A stretch of DNA of 9,340 nucleotides. Origin: Methylophilaceae bacterium UBA5127 (GTDB taxonomy: Bacteria; Pseudomonadota; Gammaproteobacteria; Burkholderiales; Methylophilaceae). The notes beneath the pieces were generated by a model that had not been told where the DNA came from, did not search any database, and worked only from the letters and a program-made list of their open reading frames with translations. Position 1 is the first letter of the stretch; each line of letters begins with the position of its first letter. Shown one piece after another: positions 1 to 6,165 of the stretch. The position numbers and the translations under genes were made by a program. The stretch spans positions 13,242 through 22,581 of the forward strand of contig DHYP01000021.1 of the NCBI GenBank assembly GCA_002414145.1. Reading direction: 5' to 3'.

Positions 1-14
1 AGGAACGAACCATT

Positions 15-695
15 ATGGCAACTTATCAAGAAATTGTAGAAAATGGCTTATGGAAGCAAAATCCAGGCGTTGTCCAACTTCTTGGACTGTGCCCCACGCT
101 CGCTGTCACGACTTCTATGGTCAATGGCTTCTCACTAGGTTTGGCGACTGCGGTAGTAATGAGCCTAAGTAACGCATCAGTCTCGCCCGTGCGCAGATGG
201 ATTCCAAAAGAAATCCGTAATCCAGTGTTTATTTTAATCATCGCTGCGTTAGTCACAGCCATTGATTTAAGCATGAATGCATTTGTACATCCTTTGCACA
301 TTGTGCTGGGGATATTCATTCCGCTCATTGTCACCAATTGTATTGTGCTAGCGCGTGTAGAGTCATTTGCGGCAAAGAACCCTACGCTACCTTCTGCATT
401 GGATGGCTTCATGATGGGCTTAGGTTTAACTGGAGTGTTAACACTGTTAGGCGGCATCCGTGAGCTGGTAGGCAAAGGCACGCTATTATCTGGCATCGAT
501 TTAGCTTTAGGCCCTGAAGCAAAGGCTTGGGTGATTCATGTTATTCCTGATTACCATGGTTTTTTGTTGGCAATTTTACCGCCTGGTGCATTTATTGGTC
601 TGGGTTGTTTAATTGCCTCCAAAAACTGGCTAGAGCTACGGAAAAACAAACCTGCAGCAACTGCACATACTGCTTCACTAAAACCTAGCCATTAA
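15..695 (+). CDS. rnfE: Ion-translocating oxidoreductase complex subunit E (RnfE/RsxE)
   Basis: This is an integral membrane subunit of the Rnf/Rsx complex, which couples ferredoxin/NADH electron transfer to ion movement across the inner membrane and, in E. coli, keeps SoxR reduced. The 226 residues match the family length. The N-terminal NGLWKQNPGVVQLLGLCP signature is present, followed by about six hydrophobic helices through residue 205. Cys26 (GLCP) and Cys109 (TNC) sit where the RnfA/RnfE and NqrD/NqrE families hold a membrane-embedded iron-sulfur cluster. The basic, Ala/Thr-rich tail after residue 207 is variable in the family. AGGA at 1-4 is a plausible ribosome binding site about 10 nt from the ATG. 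As the last rnf gene, it is followed 12 nt later by nth, the same order as rsxE-nth in E. coli. The rest of the rnf operon would lie upstream, outside the window. Confidence 0.95.
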   Translation: MATYQEIVENGLWKQNPGVVQLLGLCPTLAVTTSMVNGFSLGLATAVVMSLSNASVSPVRRWIPKEIRNPVFILIIAALVTAIDLSMNAFVHPLHIVLGIFIPLIVTNCIVLARVESFAAKNPTLPSALDGFMMGLGLTGVLTLLGGIRELVGKGTLLSGIDLALGPEAKAWVIHVIPDYHGFLLAILPPGAFIGLGCLIASKNWLELRKNKPAATAHTASLKPSH

Positions 696-707
696 GCGTG
701 AGGCTAC

Positions 708-1373
708 ATGAATGCAGAGAAACGTGAAGCGATTTTTAAACGGCTGACCGATGCTATTCCTAACCCGACCACCGAGTTAGAGTATCGCTCAACTTTTGAG
801 CTGTTAATTGCTGTCATTTTGTCTGCGCAAGCCACCGATAAAAGCGTCAATCTTGCCACGCGCACGCTGTTCAGCGTTGCCAACACACCGCAGGCGATTA
901 TTGCACTAGGCATTGAAGGCCTAGAGCCTTATATTAAAACCATTGGCCTTTATCACGCTAAAGCAAAAAATATCATTGCGTGTTGCCAGGCATTACTCGC
1001 CAATCATCAGGGGGAAGTACCTAATACTAGAGTTGCACTGGAAGCACTGGCTGGCGTTGGACGAAAAACTGCCAATGTCATTTTAAATACGGCTTTTGGG
1101 CAGCCAACCATTGCAGTGGATACGCATTTGTTTCGTTTAGGCAATCGTACTAAACTGGCATCAGGTAAAAACGTGCTACAAGTGGAGCAAAAGTATTTAA
1201 AAACAATTCCTAAGCACTATCTAAAAGATGCGCACCACTTGCTTATTTTGCATGGTCGTTATACTTGCACTGCACGCAACCCTAAATGCGGAGAATGCTG
1301 TATTGTAGATTTGTGCGAATACCAAGACAAACATATTCCTACGCCACACTTAATGCGAGGTGAAGCCACTTGA
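708..1373 (+). CDS. nth: Endonuclease III (DNA glycosylase/AP lyase)
   Basis: This base-excision repair enzyme removes oxidised pyrimidines and cleaves the resulting abasic site. It has 221 residues, close to the E. coli protein. The helix-hairpin-helix lies at residues 112-124 (LEALAGVGRKTAN), with the catalytic Lys120 and Asp138 (VDTH) at the same numbers as in E. coli. Cys187, Cys194, Cys197 and Cys203 form the C-x6-C-x2-C-x5-C [4Fe-4S] loop. An additional Cys198 lies next to a ligand. The ATG is preceded by GTGAGG, and the gene begins 12 nt after rnfE, suggesting co-transcription. Its TGA stop overlaps the TTG start of the FIST gene. It appears intact. Confidence 0.97.
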   Translation: MNAEKREAIFKRLTDAIPNPTTELEYRSTFELLIAVILSAQATDKSVNLATRTLFSVANTPQAIIALGIEGLEPYIKTIGLYHAKAKNIIACCQALLANHQGEVPNTRVALEALAGVGRKTANVILNTAFGQPTIAVDTHLFRLGNRTKLASGKNVLQVEQKYLKTIPKHYLKDAHHLLILHGRYTCTARNPKCGECCIVDLCEYQDKHIPTPHLMRGEAT

Positions 1374-2467
1374 GCAATACACTCAAAGTTGCCACAGGCA
1401 TTAACACGGGTTCAGATGCTAACCCCGCATTAGTCTCTGCCGCAGTACAGTCAGCGCTAGAAAAAGCAGGTGTGCAAACCGCGGGTAGTGTGTTGTTATT
1501 TCTTACATCCGAATTTGCAACAGCACCACAACTTGCCATCAAAGCAGCAGCCATCGCAGCCAATACGACACAAGTGATTGGCTGCTCTGCCGCAGGTATT
1601 TTTACCGAAGACGAATGGGTGTTAGATGGTGCCGCTGCAGCTGCAATGATATTTTCCGAAGATATTTTTAGCGGCCTTTCAGAGGCTGTACAACATAGCG
1701 AATATCTACTGACTTTGGCTGCTCCCAGTGCCTTAAACGCTAACTGGCTAAACTCTAAGCAAAAGCGGTTTGGCGGCATTTCTGGTGACGCGACTGGTCG
1801 AGGACCATTTTCCGTGTGGCATAATGGTAAAGGCACCACCCAAGGCTATTGCGAATTAGGCATTCATCATTGCCAAGTTGCGGTTGCAGCCAGTCATGGA
1901 CTCAAGCTGATCTCCAGCCCGCGTAAAGTGACGAGCAGTCAACATTTAGACCTTATCCATGTAGCGCATATTCCCGCATTAATAAGCATCAAGTCTACAT
2001 GTCAAAAACAGAATGTACCCATTGATGATTTGCCATACCACTTACTTATGATTGCCTATGCTAAAACTGCCCACGCCATTGAGCAAGGTGAATATGCACT
2101 GGCTTCTATTGTCATGACAGATGATGAAGCCAACACAATCACACTCTCGCATCCCATAGAGCTAGGGTCTTGGATCTGCTGGGCACTGAGAGATGCCGCA
2201 ACGGCAAAGGTAGATATGTTAAATACAGCGCAACAGCTACAACAGCAACTGCATCAAAACCCTGCATTTGCGATTATGTTTTCTTGTATTGGACGCGGCC
2301 CCTATTTCTACAATGGCAACGACCAAGATTTAACCGCTGTTAAAGCCACTTTCCCCAAACTCCCTATTATTGGATTTTATGGTAATGGCGAAATCGCGCC
2401 AATATTGGGCAACAACACTTTACTGCAATATTCTGCGGTATTAGGACTATTTGCCGCAGAGGTCTGA
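1370..2467 (+). CDS. FIST N- and C-domain signal-transduction-like protein
   Basis: The protein has 365 residues. An N-terminal FIST domain spans about residues 25-215, with the VIGCSAAGIF segment at 69-78. A FIST_C domain spans about 220-360, with the typical SCIGRGPYFYNG at 305-316 and IIGFYGNGEIAP at 333-344. FIST domains are proposed to bind small ligands, possibly amino acids, and usually sit in sensor proteins. This one has no attached kinase, GGDEF or methyl-accepting domain, no signal peptide and no membrane segment, so it is probably a cytoplasmic stand-alone sensor. The start is the TTG that overlaps the nth stop (TTGA), with AGGTGA at 1359-1364 as ribosome binding site, which suggests translational coupling. 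It ends 1 nt before the next ATG. The family assignment is good, but the ligand and output are unknown. Confidence 0.88.
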   Translation: MSNTLKVATGINTGSDANPALVSAAVQSALEKAGVQTAGSVLLFLTSEFATAPQLAIKAAAIAANTTQVIGCSAAGIFTEDEWVLDGAAAAAMIFSEDIFSGLSEAVQHSEYLLTLAAPSALNANWLNSKQKRFGGISGDATGRGPFSVWHNGKGTTQGYCELGIHHCQVAVAASHGLKLISSPRKVTSSQHLDLIHVAHIPALISIKSTCQKQNVPIDDLPYHLLMIAYAKTAHAIEQGEYALASIVMTDDEANTITLSHPIELGSWICWALRDAATAKVDMLNTAQQLQQQLHQNPAFAIMFSCIGRGPYFYNGNDQDLTAVKATFPKLPIIGFYGNGEIAPILGNNTLLQYSAVLGLFAAEV

Positions 2468-2468
2468 C

Positions 2469-2912
2469 ATGAGTTTATTTAATCCAAGTCGAGATGAAGT
2501 CAGGGCGTTTTTCTTTAGTGCATGGAAAACTTTTAAATTACAGCAAGTACTTACTGACTTAGAAAAAATTGCCGTATCTGTTATCCTTTTGCATCCAGAA
2601 TATCACGCCATGCTGGATAGGCCAGCCCAATACGAGCATCAAGATTATTTTCCAGAAATGGGAGAAACCAACCCTTTTCTACATATGAGCCTACACCTGT
2701 CTATTCATGAACAACTCAGCATCAATCAGCCCATTGGCATTGTTGGCATTTATGAGAAACTGATGCACAAGTATCAGGATGCGCATCTAGCGCAACATGA
2801 TCTTATCGAGTGTTTGGCAGAAACTATTTGGCTAGCACAGCGCAGCCAAACCAACTTAGACGCGGCGCATTATTTAACACTATTGCAACAAAAGGCAGGC
2901 ACGATTGCCTAA
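2469..2912 (+). CDS. DUF1841 family protein
   Basis: This conserved protein of 147 residues has no known function. It starts MSLFNPSRDEVRAFFFSAW and contains VILLHPEYHAML around residues 39-50 and a His-rich NPFLHMSLHLSIHEQ segment around 68-82, which are the recognisable DUF1841 features. It looks soluble and largely helical, with no signal peptide or membrane segment. The conserved histidines could bind metal, but that is only an inference. I chose the ATG at 2469 over the in-frame TTG at 2451. It opens the conserved MSLFNPSR, lies 1 nt after the FIST stop and has AGAGG at 2458-2462 before it. It is probably the last gene of an nth-FIST-DUF1841 transcription unit. Confidence 0.85.
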   Translation: MSLFNPSRDEVRAFFFSAWKTFKLQQVLTDLEKIAVSVILLHPEYHAMLDRPAQYEHQDYFPEMGETNPFLHMSLHLSIHEQLSINQPIGIVGIYEKLMHKYQDAHLAQHDLIECLAETIWLAQRSQTNLDAAHYLTLLQQKAGTIA

Positions 2913-2940
2913 TCTTCACTATCATGATTGAATATGCACT

Positions 2941-3495
2941 ATGACGACTCCTAACGCACATGATTGGTTGACGGAACATAGCGATTATCTTTATCGATTT
3001 GCGTTGGCTAGGTTACGCGACACGCATCTGGCGGAAGATGTCGTACAAGAAACCTTTATCGCAGCCATCAAAAGTCCAAGCTTTGCAGAACAGTCCTCTC
3101 CTCGTACTTGGCTTACCGGCATACTCAAGCATAAAATCATTGATGTCATGCGCAAAAATGTACGTGAAATTGCAGCCTCCAACCTAATGAATGATGAAGA
3201 TGCCAATATGGATGAATTCTTTGATGAAACGGGGCACTGGAGCGAACAACCTTTAGCTTGGGACATCCCGCATGATGCCCTTCAGCAAAAGCAATTCTTA
3301 ACCACCTTACAAAGCTGTATGGACAAATTACCTACCAAGCTAGCCTCCCTTTTTATGATGCGCGACATCCACGAAACAGATAACGAAGAAATTTGTAAGG
3401 AATTGAATATTACTTCGACCAATGCTTGGGTGATGTTGTATCGAGCCCGGATGGGAATTAGAAAGTGTTTGGAAATCAATTGGTTACAGGCATAG
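2941..3495 (+). CDS. ECF-type RNA polymerase sigma factor
   Basis: This is a sigma-70 family factor with only regions 2 and 4, 184 residues long. Region 2 spans about residues 8-75: DYLYRFALARLRD, then HLAEDVVQETFIAA for core binding, then PRTWLTGILKHKIIDVMRK for -10 recognition. An acidic linker (about 84-110, including NDEDANMDEFFDE) is followed by region 4 at about 115-180, ending in the helix-turn-helix TSTNAWVMLYRARMGIRKCL. It is followed 21 nt later by a small zinc-finger gene that looks like its anti-sigma factor, and then by the RiPP cassette, its most likely target. In Caulobacter, related bufferin operons are controlled by an ECF sigma factor. An in-frame stop at 2929-2931 leaves ATG 2941 as the only good start, yet no clear ribosome binding site precedes it. 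Confidence 0.93.
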   Translation: MTTPNAHDWLTEHSDYLYRFALARLRDTHLAEDVVQETFIAAIKSPSFAEQSSPRTWLTGILKHKIIDVMRKNVREIAASNLMNDEDANMDEFFDETGHWSEQPLAWDIPHDALQQKQFLTTLQSCMDKLPTKLASLFMMRDIHETDNEEICKELNITSTNAWVMLYRARMGIRKCLEINWLQA

Positions 3496-3516
3496 CAACA
3501 ACACAGAAAGGTGAAC

Positions 3517-3768
3517 ATGTTAAATTGTAAACAAACTAGCCAACTTGTGTCGCAATCGCTAGACCGTAATCTGACGTTAAGAGAACGTCTTGCTGTACGC
3601 TTACATTTATTGATTTGTAAGTACTGCAGACGCTTTCAACGCCAATTGCACGCCATGCGAAAAGCTTTTAAGCGCATGAGCGAAGCCATTGAAAATGATC
3701 CTAGCATTCAATTGCCGCCCGAAACAAAAGCACGTATTTCAGCAACGATTGAATCTACTCATCAGTAA
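3517..3768 (+). CDS. Soluble zinc-finger (zf-HC2-like) protein, putative anti-sigma factor
   Basis: This small protein of 83 residues carries Cys4 followed by His30-x3-Cys34-x2-Cys37, the H-x3-C-x2-C zinc-binding arrangement of ZAS/zf-HC2 anti-sigma factors. Around it are the recognisable CKQTSQLVSQSLDR and RLAVRLHLLICKYCRRFQRQL segments. The rest is basic and helical up to about residue 55. There is no transmembrane segment, so it would act in the cytoplasm, and the zinc thiolates make metal or oxidative release of the sigma factor plausible. I chose the ATG at 3517 over the in-frame GTG at 3511. The purine run AGAAAGG at 3505-3511 suits the ATG and overlaps the GTG. Its position directly behind the sigma gene supports the anti-sigma role, which remains inferred. 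Confidence 0.82.
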   Translation: MLNCKQTSQLVSQSLDRNLTLRERLAVRLHLLICKYCRRFQRQLHAMRKAFKRMSEAIENDPSIQLPPETKARISATIESTHQ

Positions 3769-3845
3769 TTTTTATATTACAAATGACAAGTAATTCAAAC
3801 ACTGTTTACGAATGATGCATTTAGTATTCAACCAATTTTATTTTT

Positions 3846-3851
3846 AAAGGA
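3846..3851 (+). promoter_or_regulatory. Strong ribosome binding site of the RiPP precursor gene
   Basis: AAAGGA lies 6 nt before the ATG of hvfA. It is the strongest Shine-Dalgarno sequence in the cassette, which fits a precursor made in larger amounts than the enzymes encoded behind it. Confidence 0.7.
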
Positions 3852-3857
3852 AAAAAC

Positions 3858-4262
3858 ATGAACACCTCAAACAAATCTTTAGCTTTAGCAGTGACGAGCG
3901 CATTAGCATTAACTATTGGCGCAGCCAGCATTCATGCCGCAGAAAACCCATTTGCCATTAAATCACTTGCTAGCGGCTATCAAGTGGCAGACAACCATGA
4001 TGCAAAAATGAAAGATGGTAAATGTGGCACTGGAAAATGTGGTGCCAACAAGAAAAAAGCAGAAAAAATGGCGGAAGGCAAATGCAGTGCAGAAGGCAAA
4101 TGCAGTGCAGAAATGAAAAAAGAAATGGGAGACAAAGCAAAAGAAGGTAACTGCTCCGCAGAAAAAGCAGCAGAAGGTAAATGCAGTGCAGAAAAATCGA
4201 AGGAAGGTGGATGCTCAGCCGAGAAAATGAAAGACGGCGCATGCAACCATAACAAAAAATAA
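3858..4262 (+). CDS. hvfA: HvfA/bufferin-type RiPP metallophore precursor with eight Cys sites
   Basis: This is a precursor of 134 residues. A Sec signal peptide covers about residues 1-27: Lys6, a hydrophobic core LALAVTSALALTIGAAS, and likely cleavage after SIHA. A short leader-like stretch (about 28-52) follows, then a Lys/Glu-rich repeat region with cysteines at 56, 61, 76, 82, 99, 109, 119 and 129. The sites are DGKCG, TGKCG, EGKCS, EGKCS, EGNCS, EGKCS, EGGCS and DGACN, and the last four cysteines are spaced exactly 10 residues apart. In Haemophilus HvfA, EGKCG cysteines are converted to copper-binding oxazolone/thioamide groups; in Caulobacter bufferins, cysteines become thiooxazoles. 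The DUF692 and DUF2063 genes directly downstream support the same fate here. The Ser after most cysteines departs from the standard motif. The family assignment is firm, but modification and metal binding are inferred. Confidence 0.88.
   Translation: MNTSNKSLALAVTSALALTIGAASIHAAENPFAIKSLASGYQVADNHDAKMKDGKCGTGKCGANKKKAEKMAEGKCSAEGKCSAEMKKEMGDKAKEGNCSAEKAAEGKCSAEKSKEGGCSAEKMKDGACNHNKK
4074..4220 (+). repeat. 18-bp coding repeats encoding EGxCSA units within hvfA
   Basis: The 18-bp unit GAAGGCAAATGCAGTGCA occurs twice in perfect tandem at 4074-4091 and 4092-4109. A copy with one mismatch lies at 4173-4190, and more diverged copies lie at 4143-4160 and 4203-4220. Each unit encodes EGxCSA. The later units are separated by AEK-type linkers that restore a 30-bp (10-residue) period. 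The array points to growth of the core by internal duplication, and the perfect tandem pair could change copy number by slippage without breaking the frame. Confidence 0.85.
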
Positions 4263-4277
4263 ACAATTCATTATTCC

Positions 4278-5156
4278 GTGTCATTAGTCACTGACATCAA
4301 AGGCGTGGGTTTGGGGTTAAAGCGTGAGCTGATTCCCCAAATCCAGCAACGTTATCAAGACCCCAGCATCGCAAATATCGAATTTGTAGAAATCGCGCCT
4401 GAAAATTGGATTAATGCAGAAGGCAAGGCGGCGGCTGATTTATCTTGGTTTGTTGAGCGCTATCCTATCGTCTGTCATGGCCTGTGCTTATCTCTCGGCG
4501 GGCCTGATCCACTTAATGTTAAATTTTTAAAGCAAGTAAAAGCTTTTTTAAAACAGCATCAAATCCCACTTTATACCGAGCACTTAAGCTACTGCACGGA
4601 TATCCAGCATGGTGAAGCAGGCTATCTGTATGACTTATTGCCCATTCCATTTACAGAAGAGGCTGTGCATTATGTCGCCAAGCGCATTCGTCAAACACAG
4701 GATATTCTTGAACAGCGGATTGCTGTAGAAAATGCTTCTTTTTATGTCGCAGCGCCAATTTCTGAAATGGATGAAATCTCGTTTATTAAAGCGGTACTTG
4801 CTGAAGCAGATTGTGATTTGCATTTGGACATCAATAACATTTATGTAAACAGCATCAATTTTAACTTTGACGCCAGCGCATTTCTCAAGCAAATCCCTGG
4901 CGAGCGCATTGTTTATAGCCATATCGCAGGACATCTGCAAGTACAGCCAGATTTACTGGTAGACACACATGGAGAGCCCATTATTGACCCAGTCTGGAAG
5001 TTACTTGAACAAGCTTATATGCAGTTTGGTACGTTTCCCACGCTTTTGGAGCGTGATACCAACATCCCTCCACTACCAGACATATTGCCAGAGTTGAATA
5101 AAATCAAACAGATACAGAGTAGCTTCCATCACCAGAAGAGCGTGGCAACATGTTAG
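4278..5156 (+). CDS. hvfB: DUF692 multinuclear non-heme iron oxidase (MNIO), HvfB/BufB type
   Basis: This is a TIM-barrel iron oxidase of the MbnB-related MNIO family, 292 residues, full length. It is expected to oxidise precursor cysteines with O2 together with HvfC. Family signatures appear in order: GVGLGLKREL (9-18), HGLCLSLGGPDPLN with His67, TEHLSYC with Glu101 and His102, AVENASFYV with Glu151-Asn152, LHLDINNIYVN with Asp184, YSHIAGH with His215 and His219, DTHGEPI with Asp229 and His231, and LLERD with Glu258. These polar residues are candidate iron ligands. The start is GTG, in the same frame as hvfA and 15 nt after its TAA, with no evident ribosome binding site. The conserved first strand at residues 9-14 rules out any much later start. 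It overlaps hvfC by 7 nt. The family call is secure, and the substrate is inferred from the adjacent precursor. Confidence 0.94.
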   Translation: MSLVTDIKGVGLGLKRELIPQIQQRYQDPSIANIEFVEIAPENWINAEGKAAADLSWFVERYPIVCHGLCLSLGGPDPLNVKFLKQVKAFLKQHQIPLYTEHLSYCTDIQHGEAGYLYDLLPIPFTEEAVHYVAKRIRQTQDILEQRIAVENASFYVAAPISEMDEISFIKAVLAEADCDLHLDINNIYVNSINFNFDASAFLKQIPGERIVYSHIAGHLQVQPDLLVDTHGEPIIDPVWKLLEQAYMQFGTFPTLLERDTNIPPLPDILPELNKIKQIQSSFHHQKSVATC

Positions 5157-5893
5157 CGTTTCAACAATATCAAATCGCCTTTACCGCACACATACGCGAC
5201 CCCAAACATAACTCCAAGCCTGCAAGGGTCAAAGATTCGCGCATGGCAATCTATCGTGAAATCGTATTCAATAATATTCTAAGCTCAGTATCTGCCTGCT
5301 TTCCCGTCTGTATCAACGTGTTAGGTAAACGAAAATGGCAACAACTGTGCCGCGCGTTTTTTGCACAACATCAAGCAAACAGCCCACTATTTAGAGAGAT
5401 ACCCGCAGCCTTTCTAAGCTTTCTAAACACGCAAGATTTTACGCAACTCAAGCTACCCGCATTTTTAACCGAGCTTGCCCATTACGAATGGGCAGAGCTC
5501 GCTGTAAGCAATATCCCTGAGCACAATTGCACACTCAGTACTGATGCTGATTTACTTAACGAGCGCCCAATCCTCACTAACGCGCATTTGTTGCTGGTAT
5601 ACAATTATCCCGTCCATACCATTTCCAAGCGCATACAACCTACAACACAAACTAAAACCTATATTCTTATGTTTAGAAGCAGTGCTTTTAGAATCAGGTT
5701 TATTGCGCTTAATGCCATGACATTCGAATTACTCAAGCTTATTAAAAACAACACTATCACAGGTAAGCAAGCGCTCCTGCAAATAGCAGAGATGATTCAA
5801 CACCCTCAACCAGACGCCATTATGCAGTTTGGGGAAGCAATACTGAAAGACTTGATGGTGCAAGAGGCAATTTTAGGATCAAGCGGACTGTAG
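5150..5893 (+). CDS. hvfC: DUF2063 RiPP-recognition partner protein, HvfC/BufC type
   Basis: This is the partner of the DUF692 oxidase, thought to bind the precursor leader and present it to HvfB. The 247 residues divide into an N-terminal DUF2063 helical domain (about 5-95) and a C-terminal domain (about 125-245). The N-terminal domain has SRMAIYREIVFNNI at 30-43, Phe51-Pro52, WQQLCRAFFAQHQANSPLF at 63-81 and IPAAFLSFL at 84-92. A helix LAHYEWAELAV at 109-119 links to the C-terminal domain, which ends in a helical segment resembling that of NGO1945-type proteins. Its ATG overlaps the hvfB stop, which implies coupled translation and near-equal amounts of the two proteins. AGAAGAG at 5134-5140 is a possible ribosome binding site. 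No signal peptide is seen, so it should act in the cytoplasm. No DoxX-like gene follows, although one often ends such operons. Confidence 0.92.
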   Translation: MLAFQQYQIAFTAHIRDPKHNSKPARVKDSRMAIYREIVFNNILSSVSACFPVCINVLGKRKWQQLCRAFFAQHQANSPLFREIPAAFLSFLNTQDFTQLKLPAFLTELAHYEWAELAVSNIPEHNCTLSTDADLLNERPILTNAHLLLVYNYPVHTISKRIQPTTQTKTYILMFRSSAFRIRFIALNAMTFELLKLIKNNTITGKQALLQIAEMIQHPQPDAIMQFGEAILKDLMVQEAILGSSGL

Positions 5894-5909
5894 CATCATC
5901 TACAAAACA

Positions 5910-5935
5910 AAAAAGCCAGCGATTGCTGGCTTTTT
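5910..5935. terminator. Bidirectional intrinsic terminator between convergent operons
   Basis: A perfect inverted repeat has arms 5910-5920 and 5925-5935 with a GATT loop. The GC-rich inner stem is GCCAGC/GCTGGC, flanked by A-runs on the left and T-runs on the right, so a U-tract follows the hairpin on either strand. It lies 17 nt past the hvfC stop and about 21 nt past the stop of the minus-strand DUF1289 gene, so it can end both converging transcripts. Confidence 0.92.
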
Positions 5936-5956
5936 CTATATTTCAATGCTAGCAGA

Positions 5957-6145
5957 CTAATCTCCAAACACTTCTGCTTCCCGAGTGCTGGCTTGCTTAA
6001 TCACGGCTAGCTTTCCTGCCTCATCTAGCTCCCACCAACCTTGTATTTCATCTAAGGTTCGGTAGCACCCCAAACATAATCCCGTCAAATCATCCATACT
6101 ACATACGCCTATACAAGGCGAATCTACTTTTTGTTGTTCACTCAT
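5957..6145 (-). CDS. DUF1289 family small four-cysteine protein
   Basis: This protein of 62 residues has the DUF1289 signature SPCIGVCSMDDLTGLCLGCYRTLDEI. The four cysteines (11, 15, 24, 27; C-x3-C-x8-C-x2-C) suggest a zinc or iron-sulfur site. The segment GWWELDEAGKLAVI follows at residues 36-49, which is also typical. The family's function is not known. I chose the ATG at 6145 over the GTG immediately before it, because AGGA at 6153-6156 lies 7 nt from the ATG. The gene starts 20 nt downstream of the secA stop on the same strand, so it is probably the last gene of the secA transcript before the shared terminator. Confidence 0.86.
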   Translation of the reverse strand: MSEQQKVDSPCIGVCSMDDLTGLCLGCYRTLDEIQGWWELDEAGKLAVIKQASTREAEVFGD

Positions 6146-6165
6146 CACTCTGTCCTACCTAAAAA

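Noticed and set aside
1..39. An open frame from the window edge to TAG at 37-39 that could be the tail of the preceding rnfG gene
   Set aside because: Only twelve codons are visible, they overlap rnfE by 25 nt, and no rnfG signature can be recognised, so it cannot be annotated.
26..496. Minus-strand open frame opposite rnfE
   Set aside because: It lies wholly inside a well-supported membrane-protein gene, resembles no known family, and reflects codon bias of the opposite strand.
1339..1839. Minus-strand open frame opposite the FIST gene
   Set aside because: It is Ala-rich shadow coding with no recognisable domain, overlapping a clear FIST gene.
2451..2468. TTG at 2451 as the start of the DUF1841 gene
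   Set aside because: It would overlap the FIST gene and add MPQRSD before the conserved MSLFNPSR start; the ATG at 2469 is properly placed behind AGAGG.
2893..2912. Short inverted repeat AGGCA/TGCCT at the end of the DUF1841 gene as a terminator
   Set aside because: The stem is only 5 bp with an 8-nt loop and no T-run follows, so it does not meet the pattern of an intrinsic terminator.
4074..4220. Short repeats considered as a CRISPR array
   Set aside because: The units are 18 bp, multiples of three, in frame and encode EGxCSA; there are no unique spacers of regular length.
3970..4284. Minus-strand open frames opposite hvfA, Leu/Ser/Phe-rich
   Set aside because: They are mirror images of the Lys/Glu/Cys repeats and have no independent support.
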